NCBI GenBank assembly: GCA_946902875.1
Contig: OX336345.1
Location: 4,123,395 to 4,187,394 of the forward strand
Direction: 5' to 3'
Length of the DNA stretch: 64,000 bases
Origin: Nematopogon swammerdamellus
Taxonomy: Eukaryota; Arthropoda; Insecta; Lepidoptera; Adelidae
Shown: in pieces, positions 10,412 through 21,512 of the stretch
Layout of the letters: each line of letters begins with the position of its first letter
Position numbering within the stretch: position 1 is the first letter of the stretch
The notes under the pieces: model-generated
The model's input: the letters and a program-made list of their open reading frames with translations, nothing else
The model's database searches: none
What the model was told of the DNA's origin: nothing
Made by a program: the position numbers and the translations under genes

Positions 10412-12202
10412 ATGTGCTTAAGAGATAGCTCAATAGTTGTTCTGCCGAATCCTGATTCGTCGGCTAAGTAAGCCTCGGTAATTCAACTTCCAGTGTCAGC
10501 AGAAGAATCGTTATGTGGGAGATTCTTCATACGATATCTGTCACATATTAAATTATCACCATTATTAATATAAAAACGTGCTTTTTGAAAAAACAATCTT
10601 TGAATTTAGTCTATTTCTAAATTTTGTTTTTTTTTTTTCATTTTTCCGCTTCCCTTTGCGGGATTAGCAACTTGTCCAATATTTCTTGCAAATTTAATTA
10701 CTTATGTAACTTTTTCAAATATATTATTATGTACCATATCGTTAATACAAATAAACAAAAATATTCAAATGTTTTCTTTGTTTTTCTTGTTAACAGTGGG
10801 CCGAACTGCTCCAAAATTCTCGGGCCGGTTTCAAGTTCCCGTCCGCTCCTGACTTCGACGGCCCCTGGTCAGAAGGAACGTCATGTGGCAGATTCTTCAT
10901 ACGATACCTGTCACTTAACTTTTTTTCCTAGTCATAAGTGGGAGCTGAAACCTATGTAGTATTAAAGAAGGAGATGCCTCTACCAACTTCAAAGTTAAAT
11001 TCACACTAATACTGACTGACACTCATAGTGCGATTAAACCACAAATCAGTAGTAACCGGTGCCTTTGCATACTATGTCGCACTACCGGCATGGTATCGCA
11101 TTAAACGCATAAAGCGGATCTCACTAAGCACGAGGGTACGGAGGAAATTCCAAGTTCGATATTGTTTGCATTCGATGTGTCGTTCGCGAAGATTTATGAC
11201 GTGATCATTAATCCAGAGTCTGATGTTACCTTCACGGTCATCTGCGCAATACCAGGCCGGCGACACGGTTGAATGTATTGTGTAAGCAACCGCGCGTGCG
11301 CATGTGTGTGTTCCGGGGTGGGTGCGGGTCGACGGGAGCGGTCGGACTACCTCACGGGAGGTGACTCGTCGCATGGGCTGCTGCTAGCTATTTTTAGCAT
11401 TTTATTGTTCTTTGCATTATTTTATCGCAGGGCTTTTTGACTACCTTCACGTGAACATACGCTAACGGCGTACAAACACTTCTCGCAAAATGGAGCAGGT
11501 CTGCTGTTTGTTAAGTGTAAGTTTTTTTTAATGAAAACCAACTTGTGATTTGAAAATCTTTTGGCTGTGCCGAGGGACGATGCAGCTACCCAAGCTGGGT
11601 GGCTGCATTTGGTGCAATCGCTAACAAAATCACCTATCCTTTCGAAACCACGCTCAGTTCCAGCAGCTCTGAGGACTGTTGCTGGGTTGAGCCCACAGTT
11701 TAACACTTCGTGGGGAAACACTCACTGGAAGGTGGTTGCTTCCAGACCACTTGTACCATTAGACAGTACCATTGAGTACAATTGGCACTGATTTATCCCA
11801 CTAGTACCATTGATGGTACAACAGTACCATTGATGGCTTTTGTATAATTTGTACACAATAGCGGTGCGACAAAGGAAACATTTTGAGAAACTACGGATTT
11901 CTAAACGCCCACTGGCGATTAAGAATTTATAACCACTGTAAGGTCAGCCGTATGCACTGGTATGGTTTGAATGTAACCAACCACACCTTTATTGGAAGAA
12001 ATTGCTTTGAGTCATCATTTCAGACGTTATTTTGCAATGATTTATGCTTACGGGTTTTGGGACCAGCGGAAGATAAGCGCTGCGGAGGCGCTCTCATCGT
12101 GAGGGAGTCGCAGCACATAAGCTGAGCTGGCTCCCTTTTCGTCCTAACCCATGTTATAATATAATGTACTGTATTACTGATTTGAAGAGGAAATAAACAC
12201 TA
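10412..12202. other. Unassigned stretch with a 50-bp direct repeat
   Basis: GAGATTCTTCATACGATATC at about 10520 recurs as CAGATTCTTCATACGATACC at about 10888, within a roughly 50-bp similar block. A minus-strand frame at 11374-11072 and one at 11721-11422 (99-100 codons) have no recognised domain. Near 11750-11840, GTACCATTGATGG is repeated three times. Confidence 0.3.
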
Positions 12203-12308
12203 TTACATTCTGTTCTATTCTGCTCTACTCTATTCTATTCTTTTCTTTTCTTTTCTATTCTATTCTATTCTATTCTATTCTATTCTATTCTATTCTATTC
12301 TATTCTTT
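12203..12308. repeat. Pentanucleotide microsatellite (TTCTA)n
   Basis: About 21 units of a TTCTA/TTCTG/TTCTT repeat, purest from 12255 to 12305. It follows a GGAAATAAACACTATTAC stretch, so it may mark the tail of a retroelement. Confidence 0.9.
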
Positions 12309-13734
12309 TTCCGCACCAAAGAAGAGTGCAATAAATGTGACCAAGCGCGTAGCGCACTTGAAACTAAACCTCCTTTGGACCGGAAGCAGAGAAGGGTGGA
12401 TGCTGCCAGGCTCTGGACGGGGAGGGGGAGCAGGGGGTTGGGTGTGGTCTGTCTGAAGCCGGCCTGGTAGTGCAGCCGAGTGCATTCGCTCGTGAGCCAG
12501 TCTGTTAGTTGCAGTCGTGGTCTGGCGCTGGCGCATGACCGCGCGACGTCACTATGCTTGGATTTATCTTACGTTTAATTATTAAGAAATTAGTCATAAT
12601 AAAGCACAAAGTCTGCAACGACGATATATTCGGCGTTGTTCTATCTATAGTCGATTCTATGTTCGCTTAAGTATAACTCGGGAAATATTCGATTAGTTCA
12701 CATGAGGTTTCACTGACGTTCTTCTGGTAATTTACAAGAATGAGAAATCACAGGAATGCTCGATTTGTGTACGTTTTCTTTAATATATTTGAAAATTATT
12801 AAAAATATATATTCGAATTCTTTATTCCTTTATAACGAGACCTTTTCTTTGATATGTTACATGATGCACTTGAAAAAAAAAAGTTTTAATATTCTAATTC
12901 GTCCTCAATCCTAAAATTGACCCCCAAAATCGGAATTCATTTATTTACTCTATACATCCTTGATATTACCGCGTACGGATACGGAACCCTAAAAATATTT
13001 TGTTTTCCTTTTCCCTTAGTTGTTGCTACGAAACCAAAAAATAAAATAGCAAATGCGTTCGGATAGAATTGATATTTTTAAGCCAGAATGCGCGAAAAAC
13101 TATAAAGTTATGCTGCATGTAGGTCCAGCAAACATTCGAACAATTAATTATTTCTTTTCTTCAATGGCCACGATTTTTTATAATATTTCATGTACTGTAA
13201 AAGCAAAGTAGGTATATTGTGTGATGTGATCGTATCTCGACAGGAGATTTTAAACCTATACAAAATCGATCAAGATATCTATGCCAGAGAGGGTAAGATA
13301 ATTTGGCAACGTCTTTGCTTTCGTTCTGCATCGACGGTGCCAGATTTTTGTTTGATAATACTATGCCGTGAAGTAGATATTGCTTCAACGGATATGACTT
13401 TTCAAGCTACCGCTCGTTGGCTCACACTTACTGCTTCTGGCGGATATGTGATTATGTTTTGAAATTGTTTTAAGGAATATGTAGGGTTGAGTTAACTGAT
13501 ACCTACTTAATCAACAAATAAATCTGAATTCAACAAATGAACCAAAGAACACAATTTTTTTATAATGGCAACATTTTCCTTGTGCCGAGACGCATCGTTT
13601 TGTTTAACCAAAGTGCACAAGCCCCATATAGAAGTATTAAATTTAATTCCTACCAAGTTTTAGTTTACAAACCAAAGAGCACATGTCCAGGATATGTGCA
13701 CTTTGGATAGATTTTTTAAATTTTTGTTTTATTG
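12309..13734. other. No recognised gene; fragments only
   Basis: CGGATACGGAACCCTAAAAA at about 12975-12995 is the reverse complement of the 5' end of repeat E. The sequence is otherwise AT-rich with no coding signal. Confidence 0.3.
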
Positions 13735-13950
13735 CTACCGAACTGGGTGGCTCTGTCCGAGGTCACAACGTCAGGCGCAGCCAATTTCACCCTCGAGGGG
13801 GTGCCAGTCCGGCTTGGAGGTGGACTAATGTTGCTGGGGAAAGGCTATTAACCCGCGATTTAAGATCCGTGGATTGTAGGAGTAGGAGAAGATATTCCCT
13901 GGGAGCCTGTTCCACACCTTTGCAGTGCGGCACAAGAACGATTTAGAGAA
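13735..13950 (-). mobile_element. Jockey/CR1-type LINE 3' remnant
   Basis: The minus strand encodes KSFLCRTAKVWNRLPGNIFS followed by YSYNPRILNRGL, the same C-terminal sequence as the plus-strand copy at 6040-6310. It is 5'-truncated. Confidence 0.6.
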
Positions 13951-14507
13951 TTAGATGGAATTTGGACTTAAGTCACGGTGGACCTATTACTACTTACGAG
14001 GAGGTTTATCTGAAGAAACGAAGGGCAAAACTGTAAGAAAGGCGTTCATACGTCTGAATTTAAAGAGTTCAGACATTCTTCCTCCAAACCAACAAAATAT
14101 GTATACAAAAAAACTGCAATACAAGTGCAATACAACAATGTACTTTGAGGAAATCGACATTTACTTTCTTCGGAAAAAATATATTATGTGTCATTTATAC
14201 CTTTAGATAAACTTGAAAACAGTTTTTTCTGTCTCCTGTAAAGTTGTATTTTTGGGACATGTGTTCTTTAGTAAATAAACGATTCAAATATTGAGCGTCA
14301 GATTTTATAAAAATAAAGTGGTTAAGCGAGTCGAACTCGCGTGGAGAGGGTTCCGTACCATACTGTTTTCTGTGAGAACTTTAAGATTACTAACTGTAAA
14401 AGATACCCTATATTCCCTATTTTTTTTCGAAAGTTTAGGCTCAGTAGTTTCGGATATAAGGGGCAATGAAAATGTTGCCATAAAAAAAATCTCGATTTTT
14501 GTATATG
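13951..14507. other. No recognised gene; small repeat E-like fragment
   Basis: AGCGAGTCGAACTCGCGTGG and AGAGGGTTCCGTACC at about 14325-14360 belong to a repeat E-related family. The remainder is AT-rich. Confidence 0.3.
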
Positions 14508-14803
14508 TTTTTTTTTATTGACAGCGCGTCATATGGCGCCGAGCCACCCTTAAGGTGTCTAACGACGCCCATGGACATTCGATCGTATACGGGGGTTGCG
14601 AATGCCATGCCGGCCTGACAGGTGCCCATTCACGCCCCTCTTGAAGGACCCGAGACTGTACTTGGGGGGAAATATATGGGCAGGGAGAGCGTTCCAGAGT
14701 TTACCGGTTCTGTAGAGGAAAGATCTGCAGAATCGATTGGTACGCATCCGTGCTAAGTCCAGCGTGTAGGGATGCAATCCCTGCCCAGTAAGCGTGGTGC
14801 GGC
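14508..14803 (-). mobile_element. Jockey/CR1-type LINE 3' end with poly(A)
   Basis: The minus strand encodes HPYTLDLARMRTNRFCRSF, RTGKLWNALPAHIFPPKYSL, GSFKRGVNGHLSGRHGIRNP and a final NVHGRR, then an untranslated end and an A-run (the T-run at 14508-14518). This is a well-preserved example of the dominant LINE family in the window. It is truncated exactly beside the Helitron at 14805. Confidence 0.8.
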
Positions 14804-14804
14804 A

Positions 14805-15029
14805 TCTTCCTTACCTATAATAAAATCCAACGTCTGCTTTCTGTCTGTCTGAGTGTCTGTCTGTCCGCTTATAACTCGAGAACCACTAAACCGATTTTAA
14901 TCAAACAAAATTCTACGGATAGCTTGATTCTTCCCATCAACTATAGGCTACTTACTATCACGCTAAATGGCTTATGAGGTTAGCAGTGAAGTGAAATATG
15001 AGAGCGGGCGGAGCCGCGGGCACAGCTTG
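14805..15029 (+). mobile_element. Short non-autonomous Helitron (225 bp)
   Basis: It begins TCTTCCTTACCTATAATAAA, includes GTCTGTCTGAGTGTCTGTCT and TTATAACTCGAGAACCACT, and ends with the hairpin GGGCGGAGCCGCGGGC then CAGCTTG. It is flanked by A at 14804 and T at 15030, the expected Helitron target. Sister copies lie at 27619-27844 and 37857-38074. It has no coding capacity. Confidence 0.85.
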
Positions 15030-15203
15030 TCAAATAATAAAATCTATATACCTATTTGTATACCTTATAACGAGCCCTTTTCATCGACATGTCACATGAT
15101 GCATGTGAAAAAAATGTTTTATCATTCTAAATTATCCCCCAAAATTTACCCCCAAAATCTAAATTCACAACACCTATTACAAATTTCTATAATATTCTAC
15201 TCT

Positions 15204-15255
15204 GCTTACCCCGATTGTCGAGATACAGCGTGATGCTATATGCGTGTGTATGTAT
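15204..15255 (+). repeat. Repeat D terminal fragment
   Basis: CTGCTTACCCCGATTGTCGA and ATACAGCGTG match the 3' end of repeat D (compare 30835-30870 on the other strand). A similar fragment lies at 57465-57500. Confidence 0.5.
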
Positions 15256-15597
15256 GATGATGATGAGAAGTCTCACATTTCTACTGGAGTCGCGTCGCGT
15301 CGCTGCCATGGATTGATTACAAGAGGTAGAAAACATTACGGATGGAGGATCAGTCTTGTGGCGTTTTGATCGCTAGTTTCGTGTTCACGTTGCCGTCATA
15401 TTGTGTGTTGATTGATTGATCTGATGCAGCCTTGATTCCGACACCCTCGCCTAGTGTATTGGAAGAGAGACCGGACGGGCAATATGGGAACGAATACTCT
15501 TGATGGTAATTCATCAAGTGTTTCGAATTTTAGGAAGGAATGTGTATGTATAGCTGTATATTCTTTATTGAACACCAATTTCTTCTATCTCAGCAAT

Positions 15598-15846
15598 GTC
15601 AGCCTCGGTAGCTCAGGTGGTGCGGTTGGTCGACTGTTGTTAAGCAACGCTGAGTTGGATGGGTGACCGCTCGACCGTTGGAGGCTGACCGTAGTTCGGA
15701 TTCCACGTTACGGATAGGTCCCTTCCCTTCTTACCTTACTAGGTGGTAGGGTTTATCCCGGCCGGGTTAGTAACACCGCACTGAGCGAAACGTCGTCGGT
15801 CGAATCGGCTATGTAAATAGTTCGTGTTTTCGGCCCGTTTTTTTTA
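15598..15846 (+). mobile_element. SINE-A, 5' two thirds, chimeric tRNA/5S head
   Basis: GTCAGCCTCGGTAGCTCAGG is the A box. TGTTAAGCAACGCTGAG and TTGGATGGGTGACCGC match the 5S rRNA internal control region, with a short deletion between them. GTAGTTCGGATTCCACG is the B box. The shared block TTACTAGGTGGTAGGGTTTA follows, and tail 1 is cut at GTTTTCGGCCCG before a T-run. Confidence 0.85.
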
Positions 15847-16488
15847 AGGCACAAATCATTGGTTTTGTATATAAATGTATGTAAAAACAAGGGAAGTGGT
15901 ATGGGTGAATGTTTTGGTGGTTTAAAAACAAATTTATAGAAGATAATCTAATTTTGAGGCGGCGCATGTCGTTTTTGTTTAAATTCCTATTCAAAAATAA
16001 ATGTGTTGGTGCATTTAAAAAAAAATCGAAAATTTATTACTATGAAAAATATGTTTTAAAAAAAAAATCTCCGAAACTCCGGATTTCCGGCAGACAATTC
16101 TTTCACTATAATTCATCTCTCAATTCGGTCTACACAAGCATTTCAGCAATTTGCGATCAATGTAGTAGTCTTCTAATCCACACCCGTCACGGTTATTCTA
16201 TCCTGCCGATCCTGTTCTTCGCACTTCAGATTGCCAACACTGGACCGCTGCACCGAGGACACACTTGAAGGCAATTTATTGGTCGCGTGAAACTGAACGC
16301 AGCCGTTTCAAAGCCGGCCCTTACCGTTTCTCCGAAATATTGGTTTGGAGTGTAGGATATTTTCCTGAATAAAAAGTTATGGGGGTAGAAGTCGCTTCGC
16401 AATCCTGCCGCTGTTCTTTAAACGTGGGAATCACGGTGGCACGTGGAGAATGCATGCATGTTGATAAACAATTAATGTAAAAAACTTA
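15847..16488. other. No recognised feature
   Basis: AT-rich, with an open frame of 119 codons (15909-16268 plus) that is lysine/phenylalanine-rich and shows no domain. Probably chance. Confidence 0.3.
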
Positions 16489-16730
16489 GATTATTAATTG
16501 GTCTCCGCGCGCTCCGACTAGATACCGCGCTACCTTAAAACAACAGCTCCGTGAATGCGGCAACTCAATATTGTAGTGTGTGTAAGAAAATGTTGTAGAT
16601 GTGTGTGATCCCATAGTCTTTCCTATTGAGACTGGCTCGAGTACGCCGACTTCGGCGTAGTATTTGTTGCCGCAGTTTACACGTACACGGGCGGTATCTA
16701 GTCGGAGCGCGCGGAGACCTATCAATAATC
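16489..16730. mobile_element. MITE, 242 bp, long TIRs, TA target duplication
   Basis: TIRs of about 43 bp are almost perfect: GATTATTAATTGGTCTCCGC at the left and GCGGAGACCTATCAATAATC at the right. TA flanks both ends (16487-16488 and 16731-16732), suggesting a Tc1/mariner-type origin. The interior has no coding sequence. Confidence 0.8.
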
Positions 16731-16911
16731 TAAGATAAAAAAATATCAGAATAATCTGGTTGTCATGTTTACTCCGGAAACGAATTGAAAAAAAAAAATC
16801 GTCTAACTTTGATAACTCACTGTGCCTGCAAACTACTTATAATGATTATTGTATTTGCGCCACCTTCCCTATTTTGCTAATATATGTATGTTTTTGTATG
16901 TGCGTTACTTA

Positions 16912-17759
16912 AGCTAGCCATGGACGATAGCGCCATCGCGTCAGTTGGAACCACGTCAGTCCAAAAACTGACCGTGCGTGTCAAATCCGTGAGCCAATAT
17001 TTGGCGTGACGCCGACCCACGGATTTTCCGGGCGCACCATAATCCATCGTGGCGTAATGCCATGGCTTCACGCCGTCCGCCCGTGCATGTGCGAACTCAC
17101 ATCCATTTGGGCTCAGTTCGTAGATCGGAGCGGTACGATTGCACGTGCGTGCGCCTAGGGTAGGGTTGCCATAAAGGCACAGGTACTGACCGGGACACTA
17201 TATCAAAACCTAGATTATGCATAAATTATATTAGATAATTAGGTAGGAAATGGTTTTGAATGTCCATAACCAATAAATTATAGGCCACAGGAAATTGTCC
17301 GATTCAGAACGATCCACGCAGCTCTGTAAACTGACAGATAGTTAGCCAAAAGTCTCCAATGAACGTTCGTAGTCTTCGTAGAGACACATAATTGACATCT
17401 GCTAATGAAATCTACGGACTTATAATGCCTGAAACGCTCTATAAGGAGTGTTAGGAAATAAGAAGAAACACTAATAAGCCCTTTGAAGATTTTTTTTAAT
17501 ACTACCTACAACTCATATTAGTATGGATAAAACTATCTGGCTTCTGGTTCCAGACCGGGAATTTGCTGGTCAGGCGAGACGACCGGGACTGAGATTCTAA
17601 ACCGGTGACAAGTCCCGGTGTACCGGGACGAATGGCAATCGTTCAGACGACTGACCACAATTTGGAGCGATCGTTCATGGGCTAATATTTTGGCACCACG
17701 CCATTTGTCGTCACGCCAGTTGTAATGAAGTCAATTGGCGCCATCGTCCATGGCGGGCT
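16912..17759. mobile_element. PIF/Harbinger-like MITE, 848 bp, TTA target duplication
   Basis: The ends are AGCTAGCCATGGACGATAGC (left) and GCCATCGTCCATGGCGGGCT (right), reverse complements with few mismatches. TTA precedes and follows (16909-16911, 17760-17762). Subterminal inverted matches extend inward (GGCGTGACG and similar). Repeated GACCGGGAC words at 17195, 17553, 17580 and 17606 may mark a further nested insertion that I could not delimit. Confidence 0.65.
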
Positions 17760-17949
17760 TTAGAAACTGGCCTGGCTAAGACCCTGTGCATACACGTGCA
17801 ATCACCTTCATTCAATTCGTCTGCGGAATCTTTACAAAATAATCATATATATATACCTACGTAAGTAATATATAATATTATACATAAGCAGTTATCCAAT
17901 GTTAGCTACACAAACTGCACACACTTTGCTTGTAAGTACTTAGCTATGC

Positions 17950-18103
17950 ATCGGGTGGCCGAGTGGTCTGCTGGTCGTCGTCGTCGGCTTCTCTTGCAAG
18001 AGAGGTCCGAGGTTCGAATCAGGTCGGCTTGTACCAATGAGTTATGTTCTAACGGAAAAATTTGCGTGCATACCTAAACTGTAGGTCCCATCCCTTGCCC
18101 CTT
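17950..18103 (+). mobile_element. SINE-B, 5' part (outermost layer of a nest)
   Basis: GGGTGGCCGAGTGGTCTGC (A box) and GAGGTTCGAATCAGG (B box) with the SINE-B spacer, ending AACTGTAGGTCCCATCCC. It is interrupted at about 18104 by a minus-strand SINE-C. The likely continuation begins at about 20294. Confidence 0.75.
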
Positions 18104-18348
18104 TTTTTTTTTATTGAAACTGACACGCTTGGCTACATCACCTACAACATCCGTGATGTCAGCCCATAACACCGGGTGAACTTGGTGCCACGTCAGTGCT
18201 TCCCTTCGGTCGTGCCGGCTATACTGAACTGGACGGAAAACACAAACTATTTGCATAGCCGTTTCGACCGACCTTTCATTCAGTGCGGTGGTACCAACCC
18301 GGGCGGGTTAAACCCTACCACCTAGTAATATAAGAAGCGAGTCATATC
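18104..18348 (-). mobile_element. SINE-C, 3' part (tail 1 and shared block), interrupted
   Basis: The minus strand contains tail 1 (GTGATGTAGCC ... GTTTTCCGTCCAGTTCAGTA) and the shared block, preceded by GATATGACTCGCTTCTTATA. The element stops at GTCATATC (18341-18348), where a hAT-like element is inserted. The head resumes at 20228 after a duplicated GTCATATC. Confidence 0.8.
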
Positions 18349-20227
18349 TAGGGCTGCCACCTTTAGAAAATGGCCGACCCGGAGTATTCAGAAAATTCAA
18401 AATTTTCATGAACAAAATGTAAATTTTCAGATGTATCATTTAGTAAGAAAAAGTATTAAAATTTTTTATTTAAAAACAGATAATTGTATTAACGATACAA
18501 TTTAAATGATGCTGCTAGGACCAGCTTGATTTTTAAAATCACATTTTTTATTTGTTTGTGATTTTTTACATTGAAAATGTCTTTTCGTTCTTTCCAGTAT
18601 AGGCCCCGATTTCACGAAAAAGTGCGATCCCCTTATACCTCGGAGAGTTGTGAAGATATGATATTCAAAAAAGGCTCAAAAGGCTCATCAGAGCGCAAAA
18701 AGAATTATTCGAGAAAGTAAAAAACGAAAAAAGTTATGGCCGAAATAGTGAAAAAAAATTAAATTTTTTCCGAATTTTTTATTTTGGCGCTCGATATTTT
18801 GGAAACGAAGAATGATATAAAAAAATTGAGAAAAATTACTCTGGACAATTTTGTCAGCTACAATTTGAGCCTAAAACAAAGACGATCGGGTTAAGGGTTT
18901 GCTCTGTAGCTCAACCTTTTTGAAAAAGTAAATTCACAGATTTCGTGCCTCACAGACTCACACGACTATCGAGCACATTGGAAATTAATCTACGGAATTC
19001 GAAAAAATATTGTCGCTGAGCGACACGAGAAAGTCGGGATAAGGAAAAGGTTATTTGGGGTCTGATGATGGAGCCGGAAGGAAGCCATAGAAACTCCTAA
19101 ACTACACATCATAAGCCCATCGTGTTTGGGCTCGTTGGATTTGTCTTCGCAAGTACTCTTGTGATATATGATATCCAGGGTTCTGATGATGGAGCCGGAA
19201 GGAAGCCATAGGAACTCCTAAACTACACATGATAAATCCACCATATTTGGGCTCGTTGGATATAGGAATATAGGTTAGGTTAGAAGATGCGTCGCATTGA
19301 AAATGAATTAAACAAAATAAAATAAAAATATTACATTTATATATTTTTTATTATTTTTCAAAAGACAAGCAGCTTAAAAAATTTAAACTAAAATTTGGAC
19401 AGAAAAAGAGATAAGCTTGACATTATGTCTAACCAAAGTAACAAATTAATAAATATCAAATATAAAAATTTTATATAAGGATATAGAAGATATGATATTC
19501 GCTACGCGACGCATCTTCTAACCTAACCTATATTCCTATATAGGTTAGGTTAGAAGATGAATAGATAGATAGAAGATTTCTCATGCGTAGTTTAGGAGTT
19601 CCTATGGCTACCTTCCGGCTCCATCATCAGAACCCAACTAACCTTTTCCTTATCCCGACTTTCTCGTGTCGCACAGCGACAATATTTTTTCGAATTCCAT
19701 AGATTCATTTTCAATGTGCTCGATAGTGGTGTAAGGCACGGAATCTGTGAATTTTTTTATCAACTTTTCTTTCTATGGTTTTTTCAAATACTTCTTGACT
19801 GGTCATATTATAATATTAATTTACAATTAACTCCGACTTCATCATGTCGACTGATAAGCAGTTTCCCTCGTCTGTCCATACATTTTTCATTAAGGAAAAA
19901 AATCATTCCACAAAAGCACAAATTGATAATCGGTATTGAAACAAATTTCCAATTATTTTCGGTAATTCTGTGAAATTTGTTACTTTTAATAATAATTGAA
20001 CCCATAATCGCGCGCACACGCGCACGGTGCATCCGATTCGTCCGATGTCCACCCACGCCGCCGCTCCGATCATCCAGTGATTCAGTCAGTCGAGCCGAAT
20101 TCACCGCTCAGCTCGACGCACCGCCCGCCCGGTCTAACCCGGAGATATACTATGTTAACCCGTAGCCCGGATATACACCATTCAAACCCGTAGACTCCGG
20201 GTCAAACCCGGAGGGGTGGCAGGCCTA
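18349..20227. mobile_element. hAT-like non-autonomous element, 1879 bp, 8-bp target duplication
   Basis: The ends are inverted: TAGGGCTGCCACC at the left and GGTGGCAGGCCTA at the right, hAT-like termini. GTCATATC is present on both sides (18341-18348, 20228-20235), an exact 8-bp duplication within the disrupted SINE. CCCGGAG-type words are repeated subterminally (ACCCGGAGTATT left; AACCCGGAGATATAC, ACTCCGGGTC right). No transposase frame remains. It contains the fold-back structure at 18911-19768. Confidence 0.85.
18911..19768. repeat. Large imperfect inverted repeat (fold-back) inside the hAT-like element
   Basis: Left arm 18911-19299 and right arm about 19500-19768 pair through AATTCACAGAT, CGAATTC, ATATTGTCGCTG, GACACGAGAAAGTCGGGATA, TGATGATGGAGCCGGAAGG and CTAACCTAACCTATATTCCT. 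The left arm is longer because an 80-bp module (TGATGATGGAGCCGGAAG to GGGCTCGTTGGAT) is tandemly duplicated at 19059 and 19180. The spacer is AT-rich. Confidence 0.8.
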
Positions 20228-20272
20228 GTCATATCCCTTAGTCGCCTTTTACGCCATACACGGGGAGAGATG
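20228..20272 (-). mobile_element. SINE-C head remnant after the hAT insertion
   Basis: GTCATATCCCTTAGTCGCC, TTTTACGCCATACACGGGGA and GAGATGCAGT are the reverse complement of the GTGTGGGGCCGGTAC-type head. They directly continue the SINE interrupted at 18348; the head end is lost. Confidence 0.75.
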
Positions 20273-20284
20273 CAGTTACTAGGC

Positions 20285-20522
20285 AGTTACTATGTCCCTT
20301 ACCAGGTGGTAGGGTGTAATTGTTGTAGCCGTCTGGGTAGATACCACCGTCTGGATGTAAAATGGCCGCATTGCAGCCTCGGCGGTGTTATCTAGTCCAG
20401 TAAAGCCTGCAATTCAAAGGGAAGTCTCCGGTATGTCACCTACCTTCTCGGTGGTGATAATGGCGGAGCATGTGCTTTGGCCCCTCTGACTCAGCCACCC
20501 ATACCGGATAACATAAAAGAAA
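20285..20522 (+). mobile_element. SINE-B, 3' part
   Basis: GTCCCTTACCAGGTGGTAGG, TGTAGCCGTCTGGGTAG, GGATGTAAAATGGCCGC, TCTCCGGTATGTCACC and CCCATACCGGATAACAT, then an A-rich end. It probably completes the SINE-B begun at 17950. Confidence 0.75.
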
Positions 20523-20932
20523 AGTTCAAAATTAGACTGCATGTAATTAATTTTCACTGAAAAACTTTAAAACTAAATAAAAGCACTAAATCGAAATCCA
20601 AATCAATGTTCGCTTTATTTCCTACAAAACGCAATGCAATCTGAGTCGGCGTGTCAGTTCTCGACCGTCTAGCTGACCGCTGCGTGCCGGCTGACGTTAT
20701 CGCACGGTACAAATTGTATTGTTTGCTGTTCGGATCCGACAGCTGCTGCCATCCGCTGCAGATAAAGCGATGCATCGCTGTCGGTGCACGATAGCTGCGA
20801 GGTGCGTTCGGTTCAGTAGCTCGAAAGAAAAAAAATATACCATTTGAATTATTGGGAATAATTTGTGATCGTTTATCGTGAGCTCATTATTAAATCCTTT
20901 GGATTATGATGATACTATAATGTATTATTTCA
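20523..20932. other. No recognised feature
   Basis: A short stretch with moderate GC (GCTGACCGCTGCGTGCCGGC near 20675). I see no repeat family or coding signal. Confidence 0.3.
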
Positions 20933-21512
20933 CTAGCTTTTGCCCGCGGCTCCGCTCGCGTGAAATTCGTATTTAAAAAGAAGAAAGTAAGTAAGCCCGC
21001 TACCGTACCTTTCGACGCGCGGAACAATCCGGTTTGTATGTGAGCTACATCTTAGGGTAACCGGAAGTGAATGTTATTTATTAGCCTATCCTGTGTCTCG
21101 TATAGTTAATTAAATGGTTATACTAAGTTTTGTCGAATTCGGATGATCGGTTTAAGAGTTATGGAGGAACTTAAATACATACATACAGAAAAATTTCTAA
21201 AAATCGTCAATTTATTTTTAGCATAATTCATAGAGTGTGCAAACGCAATATCTCATAAATCAAAGTAACTTACTCCATGACCATCCCTCACAGATTTATT
21301 ATTAGTAGTATTGTTACTAAGTTTCATGGAATTCAGATGATCGGTTTAAGAGTTATGGAGGAACATAAATACATACATAAAGAAAATATTTCTAAAAATC
21401 GAGTTTTAGTAGGTCATACATAGTCATACAAAGAGTCTACAAACGCAATATCTCATAAAACAAAGTTTACTCCATGACCATCCCTTTATTGACGATTTAT
21501 TATTAGTATTGA
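20933..21512 (-). mobile_element. Non-autonomous Helitron, 580 bp, with internal duplication
   Basis: On the minus strand it starts TCAATACTAATAATAAATCG and ends GAGCGGAGCCGCGGGC then AAAAGCTAG. The flanking A (20932) and T (21513) match Helitron insertion. A module of about 180 bp (TCGGATGATCGGTTTAAGAG to CTCCATGACCATCCC on the plus strand) is present twice, at about 21140 and 21318. It shares its 3' third with the large element at 33334 and with 55318-55717. Confidence 0.85.

Noticed and set aside
11072..11374. Minus-strand frame as a LINE fragment
   Set aside because: The RTWNFLRTLVL-like stretch is suggestive, but no motif aligns securely with the LINE families in the window.
17161..17630. 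Separate hAT insertion (TAGGGTTGCCATAAAGG ... GAATGGCAATCG) inside the TTA-flanked MITE
   Set aside because: The ends look inverted and GACCGGGAC words repeat, but I found no 8-bp duplication and could not fix the boundaries.
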